Assembly (NCBI GenBank): GCA_015486015.1
Contig: WFSL01000002.1
Coordinates: 1 to 64,000 of the forward strand
DNA: 64,000 nt
Direction: 5' to 3'
DNA from: Aquificota bacterium
GTDB taxonomy: Bacteria > Thermosulfidibacterota > Thermosulfidibacteria > Thermosulfidibacterales > B14-G1
The notes under the pieces were generated by a model. That model saw nothing but the letters and a program-made list of their open reading frames with translations. It was not told the DNA's origin and did no database searches. Below are positions 49,650-58,824 of the stretch, piece by piece (the stretch's first letter is position 1; each line of letters opens with the position of its first letter). The translations under genes were made by a program, and so were the position numbers.

Positions 49650-51950
49650 ATGATGATACCATATAAAGACTTAGACGGATTTCAGAAGCAGGCCATAAGA
49701 AAGCTCCAGGAGGGCAGTAATGTGATAGTGGCTGCCCCCACGGGGACAGGTAAAACTGCTATTGTGGATCACATCCTGAAGGAGGTGCTGGAGAAGGGGG
49801 GAAGGGTGGCCTTTACCGCCCCCTTAAAGGCACTATGCAACCAGAAGTTCAGGGAGTTTACTGAGATATTTGGGGAGGAATGCGTGGGTCTGATCACAGG
49901 GGACGAGGTGGTGAACGACAGGGCCCCCTTAGTGGTTATGACCACGGAGGTGCTCAGAAACATGCTGCAGGAGGGCGCCTTAGAGGATATCCCCACCATG
50001 GTGGTGTACGACGAGGTACACTACCTGGCAGATGTGGATAGGGGTGCCGCTTGGGAGGAGAGCATTGTGCTTCTACCTCCCGAGGTCCAGATTGTGGGGC
50101 TTTCTGCTACCGTACCCAATGCAAAAGAGATCGCCCTCTGGATAGAGGTGATAAAGGGGCGGAAGACAGAGGTGGTGCGCCACATCAAGAGGGCGGTGCC
50201 ACTGAAGCTCATGGGGATCACCAAGGATACAGGGCTCAAGCCATTAGGGCAGGTACTGAAGAGGGTAGAGATGTACAAGAGGGATAGACGCAAGGGTTCC
50301 CTCCTCAAGGCCATGAACCATTTAGAGATCATCTCCGAGATCCAGCACAGGGGGATGCTCCCTGCGCTCTATTTCCTATTTAATAGGAAGAAGGTAGAGG
50401 CTTATGCCTACGAACTGGGAAGGTATCACTCCTTTCTCATGGATCGCGAAAAGCGTAAAGTGAGGGATTACCTCAACAGGCTGGAGATACCCGATGAGGC
50501 CAGGCCCTTCCTCGAGAAGGTGAGGGGGCTCTTGCTGAAGGGGATTGGCTTCCACCATGCGGGTTTGATGCCGCACCTTAAGAGGGTGGTAGAGGTCCTG
50601 TTTGAGAAGAGGCTACTGAAGGTAGTGTATTGCACCTCCACCTTTGCCTTAGGGGTGAATATGCCTGCCAGGACGGTCTGCCTTGAGAGTGTAGTTAAGT
50701 ATGATGGTCACTCTTTCAGGCCCCTCACCCAGATGGAGTTCTTCCAGAAGGCAGGGAGGGCAGGGAGGAGGGGCATAGACGACGTTGGTTACGTAGTGGT
50801 CCGGTTTGACCCAAGAGACCACGAAGAGACTCCCTTTTACAGAGAGGATAGGATAGAGCCAGTAGAGAGCTCCTTTCGGCTCTCCTACAACTCTGTGGTA
50901 AACCTCCTCGCAAGGAGTGAGGAGATGGACATTGAGGATTTTCTCTCCTCTTCCCTTTGGTCTTTCCAGCACGAAGAAGAGAAGCGGCGCCTCTCTAAGT
51001 ATATTGAAGAGATCAAGGCGGAGATAGAGGCCCTTCCTACTTACCAGTGTGAGTATGAAGAGGCTCTCTACCTTAAGAGGAAGGAGGAACTCGAGGAGGC
51101 CCTAAGGGTGAAGCAGGAGAGGCTTTCCCATGTTCAGGAAAGACTAAACGGGAAGACGATCACCTCTCCTGCACAGTTAAGGAGGCTCAACACCAGAAAG
51201 AGGGATCTTGTGCAAGGGATCATCCGCTTGGAGCGCCAGCTCAAGGATTTAAGGCTTCAGCACTGCAACTTCTGTCCGCACCTCTCTCAATGCAGGGCAG
51301 CACAGAGGAGACGGAGGCAGTTAGAGAAACGGCTTGGAAAGGCGGAGGAGCAGTTGCGATTCCTCTCCAGCTATCTGGTGAGGGAGTTTGAGGGGAAGTG
51401 CAATGTGCTCAAGGAGATGGATTACCTGGATGAAGAAAACGGTTTTCACATTGGCGCAGAGATCCTGCGTCGCTTACACATAGAGGAGCTCATGGTGGCA
51501 GAGATGATCTTGGAGGGGATATTTGATCGGTTAAGCCCTGTGGAGGTAGGAGCGCTTTTGCTCTGCATAGGCAGGGAACCTGACAGGTCGAGGGTGAGGA
51601 CCTCTGCACTTGCCAAGTGGATCAGGAGGGAGGTAGAGGAGCTGGCAGAATACATAGCCAGTTTGGAGGAGCGCTATCTCTTTGAGCCCCAAAGCGGGAA
51701 GATCAACTGGAACTTCGCCGATGCTGGATACCTATGGGCCAGTGGGGCGAGCCTCAGTACCATTGTCCAGCAGTGTGATATCTACGAAGGGGATCTCATC
51801 TCGGCCCTCCGCCAGGCATTAGACTTAGCCAAGCAAATAAAAAGGGTGTATATGGAGGTCCCAGGATTCAGGCAACAGGAAGGATTTAAGGTGGTTGCAG
51901 AGATCACTGATAGGTTAGAAAGACCAGTTTTAAGGGAGTTCTCCCTTTGA
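49650..51950 (+). CDS. Ski2-like DExH helicase
   Basis: 766 aa from ATG 49650 (GGGAGAGGGAGAG upstream). Motif I VIVAAPTGTGKTAIVDHILK, II MVVYDEVHYLADVDRG, III VGLSATVPNA, IV-VI GFHHAGLMPHLKRVVEVLFE, STFALGVNMPARTVCLESVV and QKAGRAGRRGIDDVGYVVVR. The C-terminal half has a coiled coil and a Cys/His cluster (LQHCNFCPHLSQCRA), then a DSHCT-like helical end. It resembles Ski2/Mtr4-type RNA helicases rather than Hel308. Substrate unknown; RNA turnover is plausible. Confidence 0.88.
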   Translation: MMIPYKDLDGFQKQAIRKLQEGSNVIVAAPTGTGKTAIVDHILKEVLEKGGRVAFTAPLKALCNQKFREFTEIFGEECVGLITGDEVVNDRAPLVVMTTEVLRNMLQEGALEDIPTMVVYDEVHYLADVDRGAAWEESIVLLPPEVQIVGLSATVPNAKEIALWIEVIKGRKTEVVRHIKRAVPLKLMGITKDTGLKPLGQVLKRVEMYKRDRRKGSLLKAMNHLEIISEIQHRGMLPALYFLFNRKKVEAYAYELGRYHSFLMDREKRKVRDYLNRLEIPDEARPFLEKVRGLLLKGIGFHHAGLMPHLKRVVEVLFEKRLLKVVYCTSTFALGVNMPARTVCLESVVKYDGHSFRPLTQMEFFQKAGRAGRRGIDDVGYVVVRFDPRDHEETPFYREDRIEPVESSFRLSYNSVVNLLARSEEMDIEDFLSSSLWSFQHEEEKRRLSKYIEEIKAEIEALPTYQCEYEEALYLKRKEELEEALRVKQERLSHVQERLNGKTITSPAQLRRLNTRKRDLVQGIIRLERQLKDLRLQHCNFCPHLSQCRAAQRRRRQLEKRLGKAEEQLRFLSSYLVREFEGKCNVLKEMDYLDEENGFHIGAEILRRLHIEELMVAEMILEGIFDRLSPVEVGALLLCIGREPDRSRVRTSALAKWIRREVEELAEYIASLEERYLFEPQSGKINWNFADAGYLWASGASLSTIVQQCDIYEGDLISALRQALDLAKQIKRVYMEVPGFRQQEGFKVVAEITDRLERPVLREFSL

Positions 51951-52006
51951 AATATCCATTGAAATAGATTATATTCCTTATAGAATTTATTGAGGGGGTG
52001 ATACGG

Positions 52007-52246
52007 ATGTTGAGTAGGAAAAGGGCCAAGAGTCCTGCCACCAGGAGGGGCAGGAGACCCAGGATAAATCCTGCCTTTAAGGTGAGGGTCTTTACCCCTG
52101 AAGGGGACTATTGGGTGGAAGAAAGGTGTTGGCGTTGTGGTAGGGTCCTCAGCCGCCATAAGATGTTTCTCTCTACCCCGAAAAAGGAAGAGATACACTG
52201 TCCCAGCTGTAAGGCCATCAACAAGGTGGAAAGGGAGAGGGATTGA
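52007..52246 (+). CDS. Small zinc-ribbon protein
   Basis: 79 aa from ATG 52007 (GAGGGGG 8 nt upstream). A very basic N-terminus (RKRAKSPATRRGRRPR), then a C4 zinc ribbon with CWRCGRVLSRHK and CPSCKAINKV. Likely nucleic-acid binding. It lies 56 nt after the helicase and may be co-transcribed. No named family recognised. Confidence 0.65.
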   Translation: MLSRKRAKSPATRRGRRPRINPAFKVRVFTPEGDYWVEERCWRCGRVLSRHKMFLSTPKKEEIHCPSCKAINKVERERD

Positions 52247-52271
52247 GCCTTACCTTGCAAATTGGAGGGGC

Positions 52272-52607
52272 TTAGCGTGGAAGGTTGGACCTAAGGTTCA
52301 AGAGGAAGGTTTTTCTGTTTCCAAAATCCTTCTCGGAGATCTTCTTTATATAGAGCTTCCCGGTTTGGTTATCCAGGATTACTAAGGTAATGTAAGAGGT
52401 TGCCCCTTTATGCAGTTTGCCCAGCGGGTTGATGTAGTATGTGATCACAGTGTACCTCTCACCTGGGGAAATGCATGCGGCAATGTTGTTACTTGCACTA
52501 CATGAAGGGGTTACTATCGTGGCCACCTCTTCTGCCCCCACCGTGGGGGAACAGAACACGAGAAAAGCAAAAGCCAAAATCCCTAAACACATCTTTATTC
52601 TGCCCAT
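52272..52607 (-). CDS. Secreted protein of unknown function
   Basis: 111 aa. Signal peptide IKMCLGILAFAFLVFCSPTV-GA; the mature 86 aa carry two Cys (PSCSASNNIAACISPGERYT) that could form a disulfide, and beta-strand-rich segments (YTVITYYINPLGKLHKGATS, YITLVILDNQTGKLYIKKI). No family recognised. Single minus-strand gene between the zinc ribbon and cca. Confidence 0.65.
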   Translation of the reverse strand: MGRIKMCLGILAFAFLVFCSPTVGAEEVATIVTPSCSASNNIAACISPGERYTVITYYINPLGKLHKGATSYITLVILDNQTGKLYIKKISEKDFGNRKTFLLNLRSNLPR

Positions 52608-52725
52608 AGTCCCCTCCCCGATAGTTTTTCTAATGCATCGAAAATTATCTCATGCTCTACTTTTTTATACAATAAGCGGTATTGTGAAGGGCCAAGGCAT
52701 AAGATAAATATAAAAAACAAGGGAG

Positions 52726-55353
52726 ATGCAGATAATCACCAGTCACATAATGGCTGATTTTGACGCCTTGGCATGTATGGTGGCGGCCAAGAAGCTCTAT
52801 CCAAGGGCTCATCTCGTCTTTCCGGGCTCCCAGGAGAAGAAGGTCAGGGACTACCTGAAGGAGTCCCCCTTCGCCTTAGAGACCCTATCTGTTTCCCAGA
52901 TAAATCCCCAAGATGTAGAGCTGCTTGTCATTGTGGATACAAAGCTGAAGGAGAGGATAGGGGACCTGAAAGGGATTGTGGAGATGGGGAAGGCTGCAAT
53001 TCACATATATGACCACCACCCTGCCCATCCCAAGGACATAAGGGGAGAGGTTGAGGTTGTGGATGAGGTAGGCGCTGCCGTCACCCTCTTTACAGAGATG
53101 TTCAGAGAAAAAGGGATCCCTATCACCCCCGAAGAGGCTACTCTCATGGCCTTAGGGATATACGAAGATACCGGGGCCTTTACCTTCAACTCTACCACTC
53201 CAAGGGATTTGGAGGCCGCCGCCTATCTGATAGCAAATGGGGCAGACCTCAACCTAATCTCTGACTATGTGAAGAGGGATCTCACGCCAGAACAGGTGGA
53301 GCTCCTCAACGAGATGATCCAAAATACCCAGATACATAGGATTTACGGGGTAGAGGTGGCCATCTCCACCATTTCACGCCAGAAGTACGTGGGGGATTTG
53401 GCGGTCCTGGCCCACAAACTAAAGGACATGAAGAATCTGAACGTGCTCTTTGTACTGGCAAGGATGGATGACAGAATCACCCTCATAGCCAGGAGTAGGA
53501 TAGAGGCAGTGGATGTAGGGGCTATTACTGAGGAGTTTGGAGGCGGTGGGCATCCCACAGCCGCCTCAGCAGTGATTAAAGACCTCACCCTTGTACAGGC
53601 CCAGGAGAGGCTCCTTAAGGTGCTTGAGGAGGCCCTCTCATGTGCCCGAAGGGCAAGGGACATCATGACAAGTCCACCCCTCTGGGTATCACCTACCACG
53701 TCCATCAGGGAGGCAGAGAGGGCTATGGTGAGGTTTAACATAAATGCCCTTTTGGTGGTCGATGGTGAAAGACTCATGGGAATCATCACCAGACAAACGG
53801 TGGAGAAGGCCATTTACCATGCACTCCAGGATGCCCCAGTGAAAGACTACATGAATACCGAGGCACAGAGTGTGGACGTTGATACCCCTTTAGACGAGTT
53901 GGAAAAGATTATGCTGGAGGGGGCACAGAGGATAGTCCCCGTAATAGAAGGGGGCAAGGTAGTAGGGGTAGTCACAAGGGGTGAGCTCTTGAGGACCCTC
54001 TACAGGGACCTGAGCACGAAGCCCCACTCCCTAAGGATCAGAAAAGAGCCCTTTGTGAAGAATGTGAAGGTACTCTTAAAGGAGAGACTTCCAACGGAGG
54101 CTTGGGAACTGGTCCAGTTGGCAGGGAAGGTAGCTGAAAGGTTGGACTACAACGTATACTTAGTGGGAGGGATTGTGAGGGACCTGCTTCTCCGGGTCCC
54201 CAACCTGGACCTGGATCTGGTGGTAGAGGGGGATGGGCTGATCTTTGCTGATGAGTTTGCCAGGGCTACAGGTGGGAGGGCCAATAAGTACATAAAGTTC
54301 AAAACCGGTGTAGTGGTCTTGCCAGATGGGAGGAAGGTAGACGTAGCCACCGCAAGGATGGAGTATTACGAGGAACCAGGGGCCTTACCGGAAGTGATGG
54401 CTGGTCCTTTGAAGAGGGACCTTTACCGCAGGGATTTCACTATCAATGCCATGGCCATAAAGCTCAACAAACCTGACGCATTCACGCTTATAGACTACTT
54501 CGGCGGTCAGAGAGACCTCAAAGATAAGGTGATCCGAGCGATACACAACCTCAGCTTTGTGGAAGATCCCACAAGGGCCTTCAGGGCAGTTCGATTCGAA
54601 CAGCGATACGGGTTTAGGATCGGCGGTCAGACGGAACGCCTCATAAAACAGGCAGTAGAGCAAAAGCTTTTCAACAGGGTCTCTGGTACGAGGCTCTCCA
54701 ACGAGTTACGCCAGATGCTTTCCGAGAAGGCCCCCCTGCGGGTGGTGGAGAGGATGGAGAAGTTAGGGCTCCTCCCCTTCATTCATCCCGACCTTCATCT
54801 CACCCCTTCCATAGAGGAGCTCTTCAGGCGGATAGGCGAGGTGCTGGCCTGGTATGATCTTTTATTTTTGGAGGAAAAGGCGGACACATGGATCATATAT
54901 ATGGCAGCCCTCTTTAAGGAGATCCCCTCCTCTGAGGTACAAGAACTCTCAAAAAGGCTATCCCTTTCCAAGAGGTGCAACAGGGTCCTCTTGGAGGCCC
55001 ACCAGAAGACGCCCTATGCTGCCAGGCTCCTGGCAAAGGGGATAAAAGATCCTGTAAAGATATACACCATTCTCAAACCCTTAGCCTTAGAGACGGTCCT
55101 TTACACCATGGCGTTTACCACCAGCGAGGAGGCAAAGAGGGCCATCTCCCTTTACCTTACCAGGCTGAAGCACGAGGAGCCCATCCTCACGGGCAAGGAT
55201 CTCGTAGCCATGGGGATCGAACCTGGCCCTGTATACTCCGAGATACTGGACGCTCTCAAGGTAGCAAGGCTCAGGGGAAGGGTCTCCTCCAGGGAGGATG
55301 AGGTCTCCTTGGTGAAGGAGTTTATGGAGAGGGCAAGGGAAGCGGTCTCGTGA
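52726..55353 (+). CDS. cca: Multidomain CCA-adding/poly(A)-polymerase-like protein (DHH-DHHA1-CBS-CBS-NTase)
   Basis: 875 aa. DHH phosphoesterase (1-150: ITSHIMADFDALACMVAAKK, IYDHHPAHP), DHHA1 (to about 300: EEFGGGGHPTAASAVIKDLT), two CBS domains (about 310-430: IMTSPPLWVSPTTSIREAER, MNTEAQSVDVDTPLDELEKI) and a class II nucleotidyltransferase from about 465 (NVYLVGGIVRDLLLRVPNLD, LDLVVEGDG; RRDFTINAMAI; EDPTRAFRAVRFEQRYGFRI). Such fusions may be A-adding or CCA-adding enzymes; the DHH part may act as a nanoRNase. Overlaps the GH57 gene (GTGA). Confidence 0.92.
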   Translation: MQIITSHIMADFDALACMVAAKKLYPRAHLVFPGSQEKKVRDYLKESPFALETLSVSQINPQDVELLVIVDTKLKERIGDLKGIVEMGKAAIHIYDHHPAHPKDIRGEVEVVDEVGAAVTLFTEMFREKGIPITPEEATLMALGIYEDTGAFTFNSTTPRDLEAAAYLIANGADLNLISDYVKRDLTPEQVELLNEMIQNTQIHRIYGVEVAISTISRQKYVGDLAVLAHKLKDMKNLNVLFVLARMDDRITLIARSRIEAVDVGAITEEFGGGGHPTAASAVIKDLTLVQAQERLLKVLEEALSCARRARDIMTSPPLWVSPTTSIREAERAMVRFNINALLVVDGERLMGIITRQTVEKAIYHALQDAPVKDYMNTEAQSVDVDTPLDELEKIMLEGAQRIVPVIEGGKVVGVVTRGELLRTLYRDLSTKPHSLRIRKEPFVKNVKVLLKERLPTEAWELVQLAGKVAERLDYNVYLVGGIVRDLLLRVPNLDLDLVVEGDGLIFADEFARATGGRANKYIKFKTGVVVLPDGRKVDVATARMEYYEEPGALPEVMAGPLKRDLYRRDFTINAMAIKLNKPDAFTLIDYFGGQRDLKDKVIRAIHNLSFVEDPTRAFRAVRFEQRYGFRIGGQTERLIKQAVEQKLFNRVSGTRLSNELRQMLSEKAPLRVVERMEKLGLLPFIHPDLHLTPSIEELFRRIGEVLAWYDLLFLEEKADTWIIYMAALFKEIPSSEVQELSKRLSLSKRCNRVLLEAHQKTPYAARLLAKGIKDPVKIYTILKPLALETVLYTMAFTTSEEAKRAISLYLTRLKHEEPILTGKDLVAMGIEPGPVYSEILDALKVARLRGRVSSREDEVSLVKEFMERAREAVS

Positions 55354-57146
55354 AGGCCTTCGTTGTTCATGGCCATTTCTACCAGCCCCCCAGGGAGAAT
55401 CCCTGGCTGGGGGAAGTGGAGATCCATAAAGATGCAGCCCCTTACCACGACTGGAATCAGCGCATTACCCACGAGTGCTATGAGAGGAACATCCCCAACT
55501 ACCCCTTTATGAGCTATAACTTCGGCCCCACTATACTCTCCTGGCTTGCCCGCAATGCCCCCCATGTTTACAAGGAGATCCTCAAGGCGGACAGGAGAAG
55601 CAGAGAGGCCCTGGGGCACGGTAACGCCATTGCCCAGGCTTACAACCATGTCATCCTGCCCTTGGCAAGGGAGAGGGATAAGGAAATCCAGGTGGAGTGG
55701 GGGATAAGGGACTTCAAGCTTCGATTTAACAGGGACCCGGATGGGATGTGGCTACCAGAGATGGCCGTGGACATGAAGACATTGGAGCTCATGGCCACGA
55801 GGGGGATCCGTTTCACCATACTGGCACCTCATCAAATCGCCCTCTGGAAAAAGAAGGAAGGTGGACTTTGGGCCCCTTACCCTGAGAAGTTCTATCCCTT
55901 TCCACTTTATCAAAAGTTGCCAGGTGGAAGGGGGATCTGGGTGTTTGTGTTTAACCGGGAAATGGGGGAAGCGGTGAGCTTTGGCGATGTCCTTGAGAAC
56001 CCGGGCACCTTCCTTAAACTCATCGCCTCCCACCTTGAAGAGATAGAGGATGGCCTACTTCACTTTGCCACCGATGGGGAGACTTTTGGTCACCACAAGG
56101 CAAAGGGGGCAGAGACCTTAAACAGGGTCCTGGAGACACTTAAGGAAAAGGTGCACCTCTGTAATTACTCTGCATTTTTGGAGCAGGACTTTCCCACCGT
56201 GTTCGCTCAGATTAAGGAATGCACCTCTTGGAGTTGTTCCCATGGGGTGGAGAGGTGGAGGTCGGATTGCGGATGTGCAACTGGGGGAAAACCGGAATGG
56301 AACCAAAAGTGGCGTTCCCCCTTCAGGGAAGCCATGGACTGGCTCAAGGATCGCTTAGACACGGTCTTTGAGGAGGAAGGCGGAAGGCTCTTCAAGGACC
56401 CATGGGAGGCCCTCATGGACTATGTTGAAGTGATGGTAAAGGGGCCCAAGGCACTCCATTCCCTCTTGAACAAGCATCAGTCTAAGAGGCTCCACCAAGA
56501 GGAGCGGATCAAGGCAACCAAACTCCTGGAGATGGCCCGCATGGGTCAGTACATCTTCACCAGTTGCGGTTGGTTCTTTGCCGACATCTCTGGTGTTGAG
56601 AGCGTCCAAAACATGAGATTCGCCTCCAGGGCTATTGAACTGGCCCAAGAGGTAGCAGGGGTCTACTTAGAGGGCGGGTACTTGGACAGGCTTTACAAGG
56701 CAAAAAGCAACGTCCCCGAAGAGAAAAACGGTTTGGAGATCTACAAGAGGCATGTAATACCAAGCCGCTACTCCAATAGGGATGTCACCGCCCATTATGT
56801 CATCTCCTCCTTCTTAAGGGGGAAGTTTAGGGAGGAGGGGATCTTTTCCCACCGCTTTATCCCTGCCAATGTGAGGCGGAGAGAGAAGGAAACCACCTGC
56901 CTATGCACAGGGATAGTGAAGACGCTAAACCTTCCACTCCAGGAGGAGGTGACCTTTCTCTTTTCGCTGTTGAAATACCACAAAGGGGACATTCACTGCT
57001 GTATCGTTCCCATAAGGGGAGAATCAGTGGGGATCATAGAAAACCTGGAGGCTGCTTATGAGAGGGGAATCACTCATTTGGTGAGAAAAATGGACAGGGC
57101 CTTTGGCTCAGACTTTTACAGCCTGGATAGTGTTATAACTTTATGA
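55350..57146 (+). CDS. GH57 family glycoside hydrolase (DUF3536)
   Basis: 598 aa, GTG start. GH57 N-terminal barrel: AFVVHGHFYQPPRENPWLGE, YNFGPTILSWLARNAPHVY, HGNAIAQAYNHVILPLA, PDGMWLPEMAVDMKTLELMA (candidate nucleophile Glu), LLHFATDGETFGHHKAKGAE (candidate acid/base Asp). The C-terminal DUF3536 region includes CTSWSCSHGVERWRSDCGCA. Presumably acts on cytoplasmic alpha-glucan (amylase or branching type); the substrate cannot be deduced. Coupled to cca. Confidence 0.9.
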   Translation: MKAFVVHGHFYQPPRENPWLGEVEIHKDAAPYHDWNQRITHECYERNIPNYPFMSYNFGPTILSWLARNAPHVYKEILKADRRSREALGHGNAIAQAYNHVILPLARERDKEIQVEWGIRDFKLRFNRDPDGMWLPEMAVDMKTLELMATRGIRFTILAPHQIALWKKKEGGLWAPYPEKFYPFPLYQKLPGGRGIWVFVFNREMGEAVSFGDVLENPGTFLKLIASHLEEIEDGLLHFATDGETFGHHKAKGAETLNRVLETLKEKVHLCNYSAFLEQDFPTVFAQIKECTSWSCSHGVERWRSDCGCATGGKPEWNQKWRSPFREAMDWLKDRLDTVFEEEGGRLFKDPWEALMDYVEVMVKGPKALHSLLNKHQSKRLHQEERIKATKLLEMARMGQYIFTSCGWFFADISGVESVQNMRFASRAIELAQEVAGVYLEGGYLDRLYKAKSNVPEEKNGLEIYKRHVIPSRYSNRDVTAHYVISSFLRGKFREEGIFSHRFIPANVRRREKETTCLCTGIVKTLNLPLQEEVTFLFSLLKYHKGDIHCCIVPIRGESVGIIENLEAAYERGITHLVRKMDRAFGSDFYSLDSVITL

Positions 57147-57989
57147 CAATCCCCCTTTTATAAGCAAGGTGTCTCCCACATGGACACCCAGGATCTGTGC
57201 CACCACATCACACTTCGCCCTCAGCAAAAAGTATATATCCCGTGGTGCATCGTCGAGGGTTTCAAAATTCCCTTGCCCCTTGCTGATCACCATATCGGCA
57301 CCGAAGAAGAGCTCCCGGAATTCTGGTGAGACCTCATCCAACAAGGTGCCAGGGGCCCAGCACCCCGATTCAACCACCCGGGCCACTTGATCTATCCCTG
57401 CCTCCCGTGCATCCTGCAAAGTGACATCGTTTATGATGGGCTTCGATCTCACAGCAAAAAAGATTTCCTTCTCACTGAGCTCTTCAATGAGCACCTTGTC
57501 GAAGACCACCTCCCCTGCGTTATCCCCTATGTAAAGTATCTTCTTAGCATCCTCCAAATCCCGGCGGAATTGATCATAGTGACTTATTATAAGGTCCAAT
57601 CCCTCTAAGGCCTCAACCCCTTCTAACTCAAAGGTCCTTCCAACACCAAAGTCTATAATGTTCCCCACTATGGCCACCTTCACAGCCATATACAGAGGGT
57701 CTGCGTTTCTCCTCACAGCCTCCTTGAGCTTAGGATAAAGCCCCATCGCCATCCGATTACTCTCGGCTTTCTTCTCCTTGTAGGGGTCTATAACACTTAA
57801 ATGCTGGATGATGGTGCCATAAATAATCCTGGAAACCTTAGGGGGAGGATCCTTCCCCTCGTACATGGATAGTTTCTCCATAATCTCCTTAAGTACCCTC
57901 TCCTGTATCCCTTCATCCTGGGTAACAAGCCTTAAGGTAGCGTATGCCTGGCGCAAAAAGCATGGATAACATTCTGGGTGGATCCTCAT
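57141..57989 (-). CDS. DUF89 / ARMT1-like metal-dependent phosphatase
   Basis: 282 aa. COG1578: HPECYPCFLRQAYATLRL (N-terminal Cys pair), AIVGNIIDFGVG, ILYIGDNAGEVVFDKVLIEE, VRSKPIINDVTLQDAREAGI, DMVISKGQGNFETL. The Asp-Asn and Asp of the metal site are intact. DUF89 enzymes are damage-control phosphatases for sugar phosphates. GGAGG ribosome site. It overlaps the end of GH57 by 6 nt (convergent). Confidence 0.9.
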   Translation of the reverse strand: MRIHPECYPCFLRQAYATLRLVTQDEGIQERVLKEIMEKLSMYEGKDPPPKVSRIIYGTIIQHLSVIDPYKEKKAESNRMAMGLYPKLKEAVRRNADPLYMAVKVAIVGNIIDFGVGRTFELEGVEALEGLDLIISHYDQFRRDLEDAKKILYIGDNAGEVVFDKVLIEELSEKEIFFAVRSKPIINDVTLQDAREAGIDQVARVVESGCWAPGTLLDEVSPEFRELFFGADMVISKGQGNFETLDDAPRDIYFLLRAKCDVVAQILGVHVGDTLLIKGGLS

Positions 57990-58383
57990 TTGCCGCCTCC
58001 ATCTCCTTGAGGGATAAATCTACTGAGGTCTCCATCTTATAGCAACCCTGAGTCAGGCATCTCAATACTTGCGCCCCACGCACCATTTGCGCATCAGCGG
58101 GGCATAGCCCTAAACATAAACACTTAATAAATAACCAGTTAAACCTGTGGCATGATGCCGATGTATTAAGAAGGTGAGAATTAAAGGAGCGAAAGGGGAG
58201 TCGTTAATGGCAAGGGGAAAAGCAAGAGGCGGTTGCTTAGCACGAAGATCAGGGTAGAACCCTTTACATAGATGACCAGCCACCCATCCACCTCCCTTCG
58301 CGTAGCCGGCCCCTCTAAGGGGCCGGCAATTTTTAAGGAGAATTCCTCACCTAAGAACGGGATTGAAGACAGATTGCGAATGC
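57990..58383. other. 394-bp intergenic stretch
   Basis: No convincing gene. Minus strand near 57990-58090 has a short open frame overlapping the DUF89 start (LRCLTQGCYKMETSVDLSLK) of unknown value. The right part ends in a plus-strand terminator-like hairpin (58305-58333) with no upstream plus-strand gene, so it may encode a small RNA. Confidence 0.35.
58305..58333 (+). terminator. Strong GC hairpin with T-run, plus strand
   Basis: GCCGGCCCC (58305-58313), loop TCTAA, GGGGCCGGC (58319-58327), then AATTTTTA. Perfect 9-bp stem. Its T-run is on the plus strand, pointing away from the plus-strand genes over 1 kb upstream. It could also sit at the 3' end of the minus-strand lipoprotein transcript. 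Confidence 0.6.
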
Positions 58384-58725
58384 TCAATTGGGGTGTAAAT
58401 CTACGCAGGCAGACTTTACATCCTCTACTGGATAAGCAGGACAGAAATTCTCTGAGGTTTTTTCATTTTTGCTCTTCTTGAACCAATGGTCATAACCCTC
58501 TTTCATGCCCACACCAAGGAGAAAACCACCTGCAGCCCCTATGGTTGCCCCTGCCACATTACTGGTAGTATTGTCTGCAGTGACGACCACGCCAATAATA
58601 GCCCCTGTTACTGCCCCAGCGGTCCCCTCTTTCCAGTCCCTCCTTACGGTCTGCCTGAAGGAGGCACATCCCACTGTTGCCAGTAGGAAAAGTGCAGCCG
58701 TCAACAAAGCGATGTTTCTCTTCAT
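58384..58725 (-). CDS. Glycine-zipper lipoprotein
   Basis: 113 aa from ATG 58725 (GGGGGTGG upstream). Signal peptide with lipobox: NIALLTAALFLLATVGC, with the lipidated Cys at about residue 20. A glycine zipper follows (GTAGAVTGAIIGVVVTADNT, VAGATIGAAGGFLLGVGMKE), as in SlyB/Rick_17kDa-type envelope proteins, with a polar C-terminus containing two Cys. Outer-membrane location expected. Confidence 0.85.
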   Translation of the reverse strand: MKRNIALLTAALFLLATVGCASFRQTVRRDWKEGTAGAVTGAIIGVVVTADNTTSNVAGATIGAAGGFLLGVGMKEGYDHWFKKSKNEKTSENFCPAYPVEDVKSACVDLHPN

Positions 58726-58824
58726 GGCTACCACCCCCTTCTACTCATTTGGGCATCTCCTCCCTCTACAAAGATACTCCAACCTGAACTATTCTGCCAC
58801 TCCCTCCTCGCTGTCTCAGAGGGT

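Noticed and set aside
58181-58387. 68-codon minus-strand frame after the lipoprotein gene
   Set aside because: Covers the terminator hairpin, has only a TTG start overlapping the lipoprotein end and shows no family motif.
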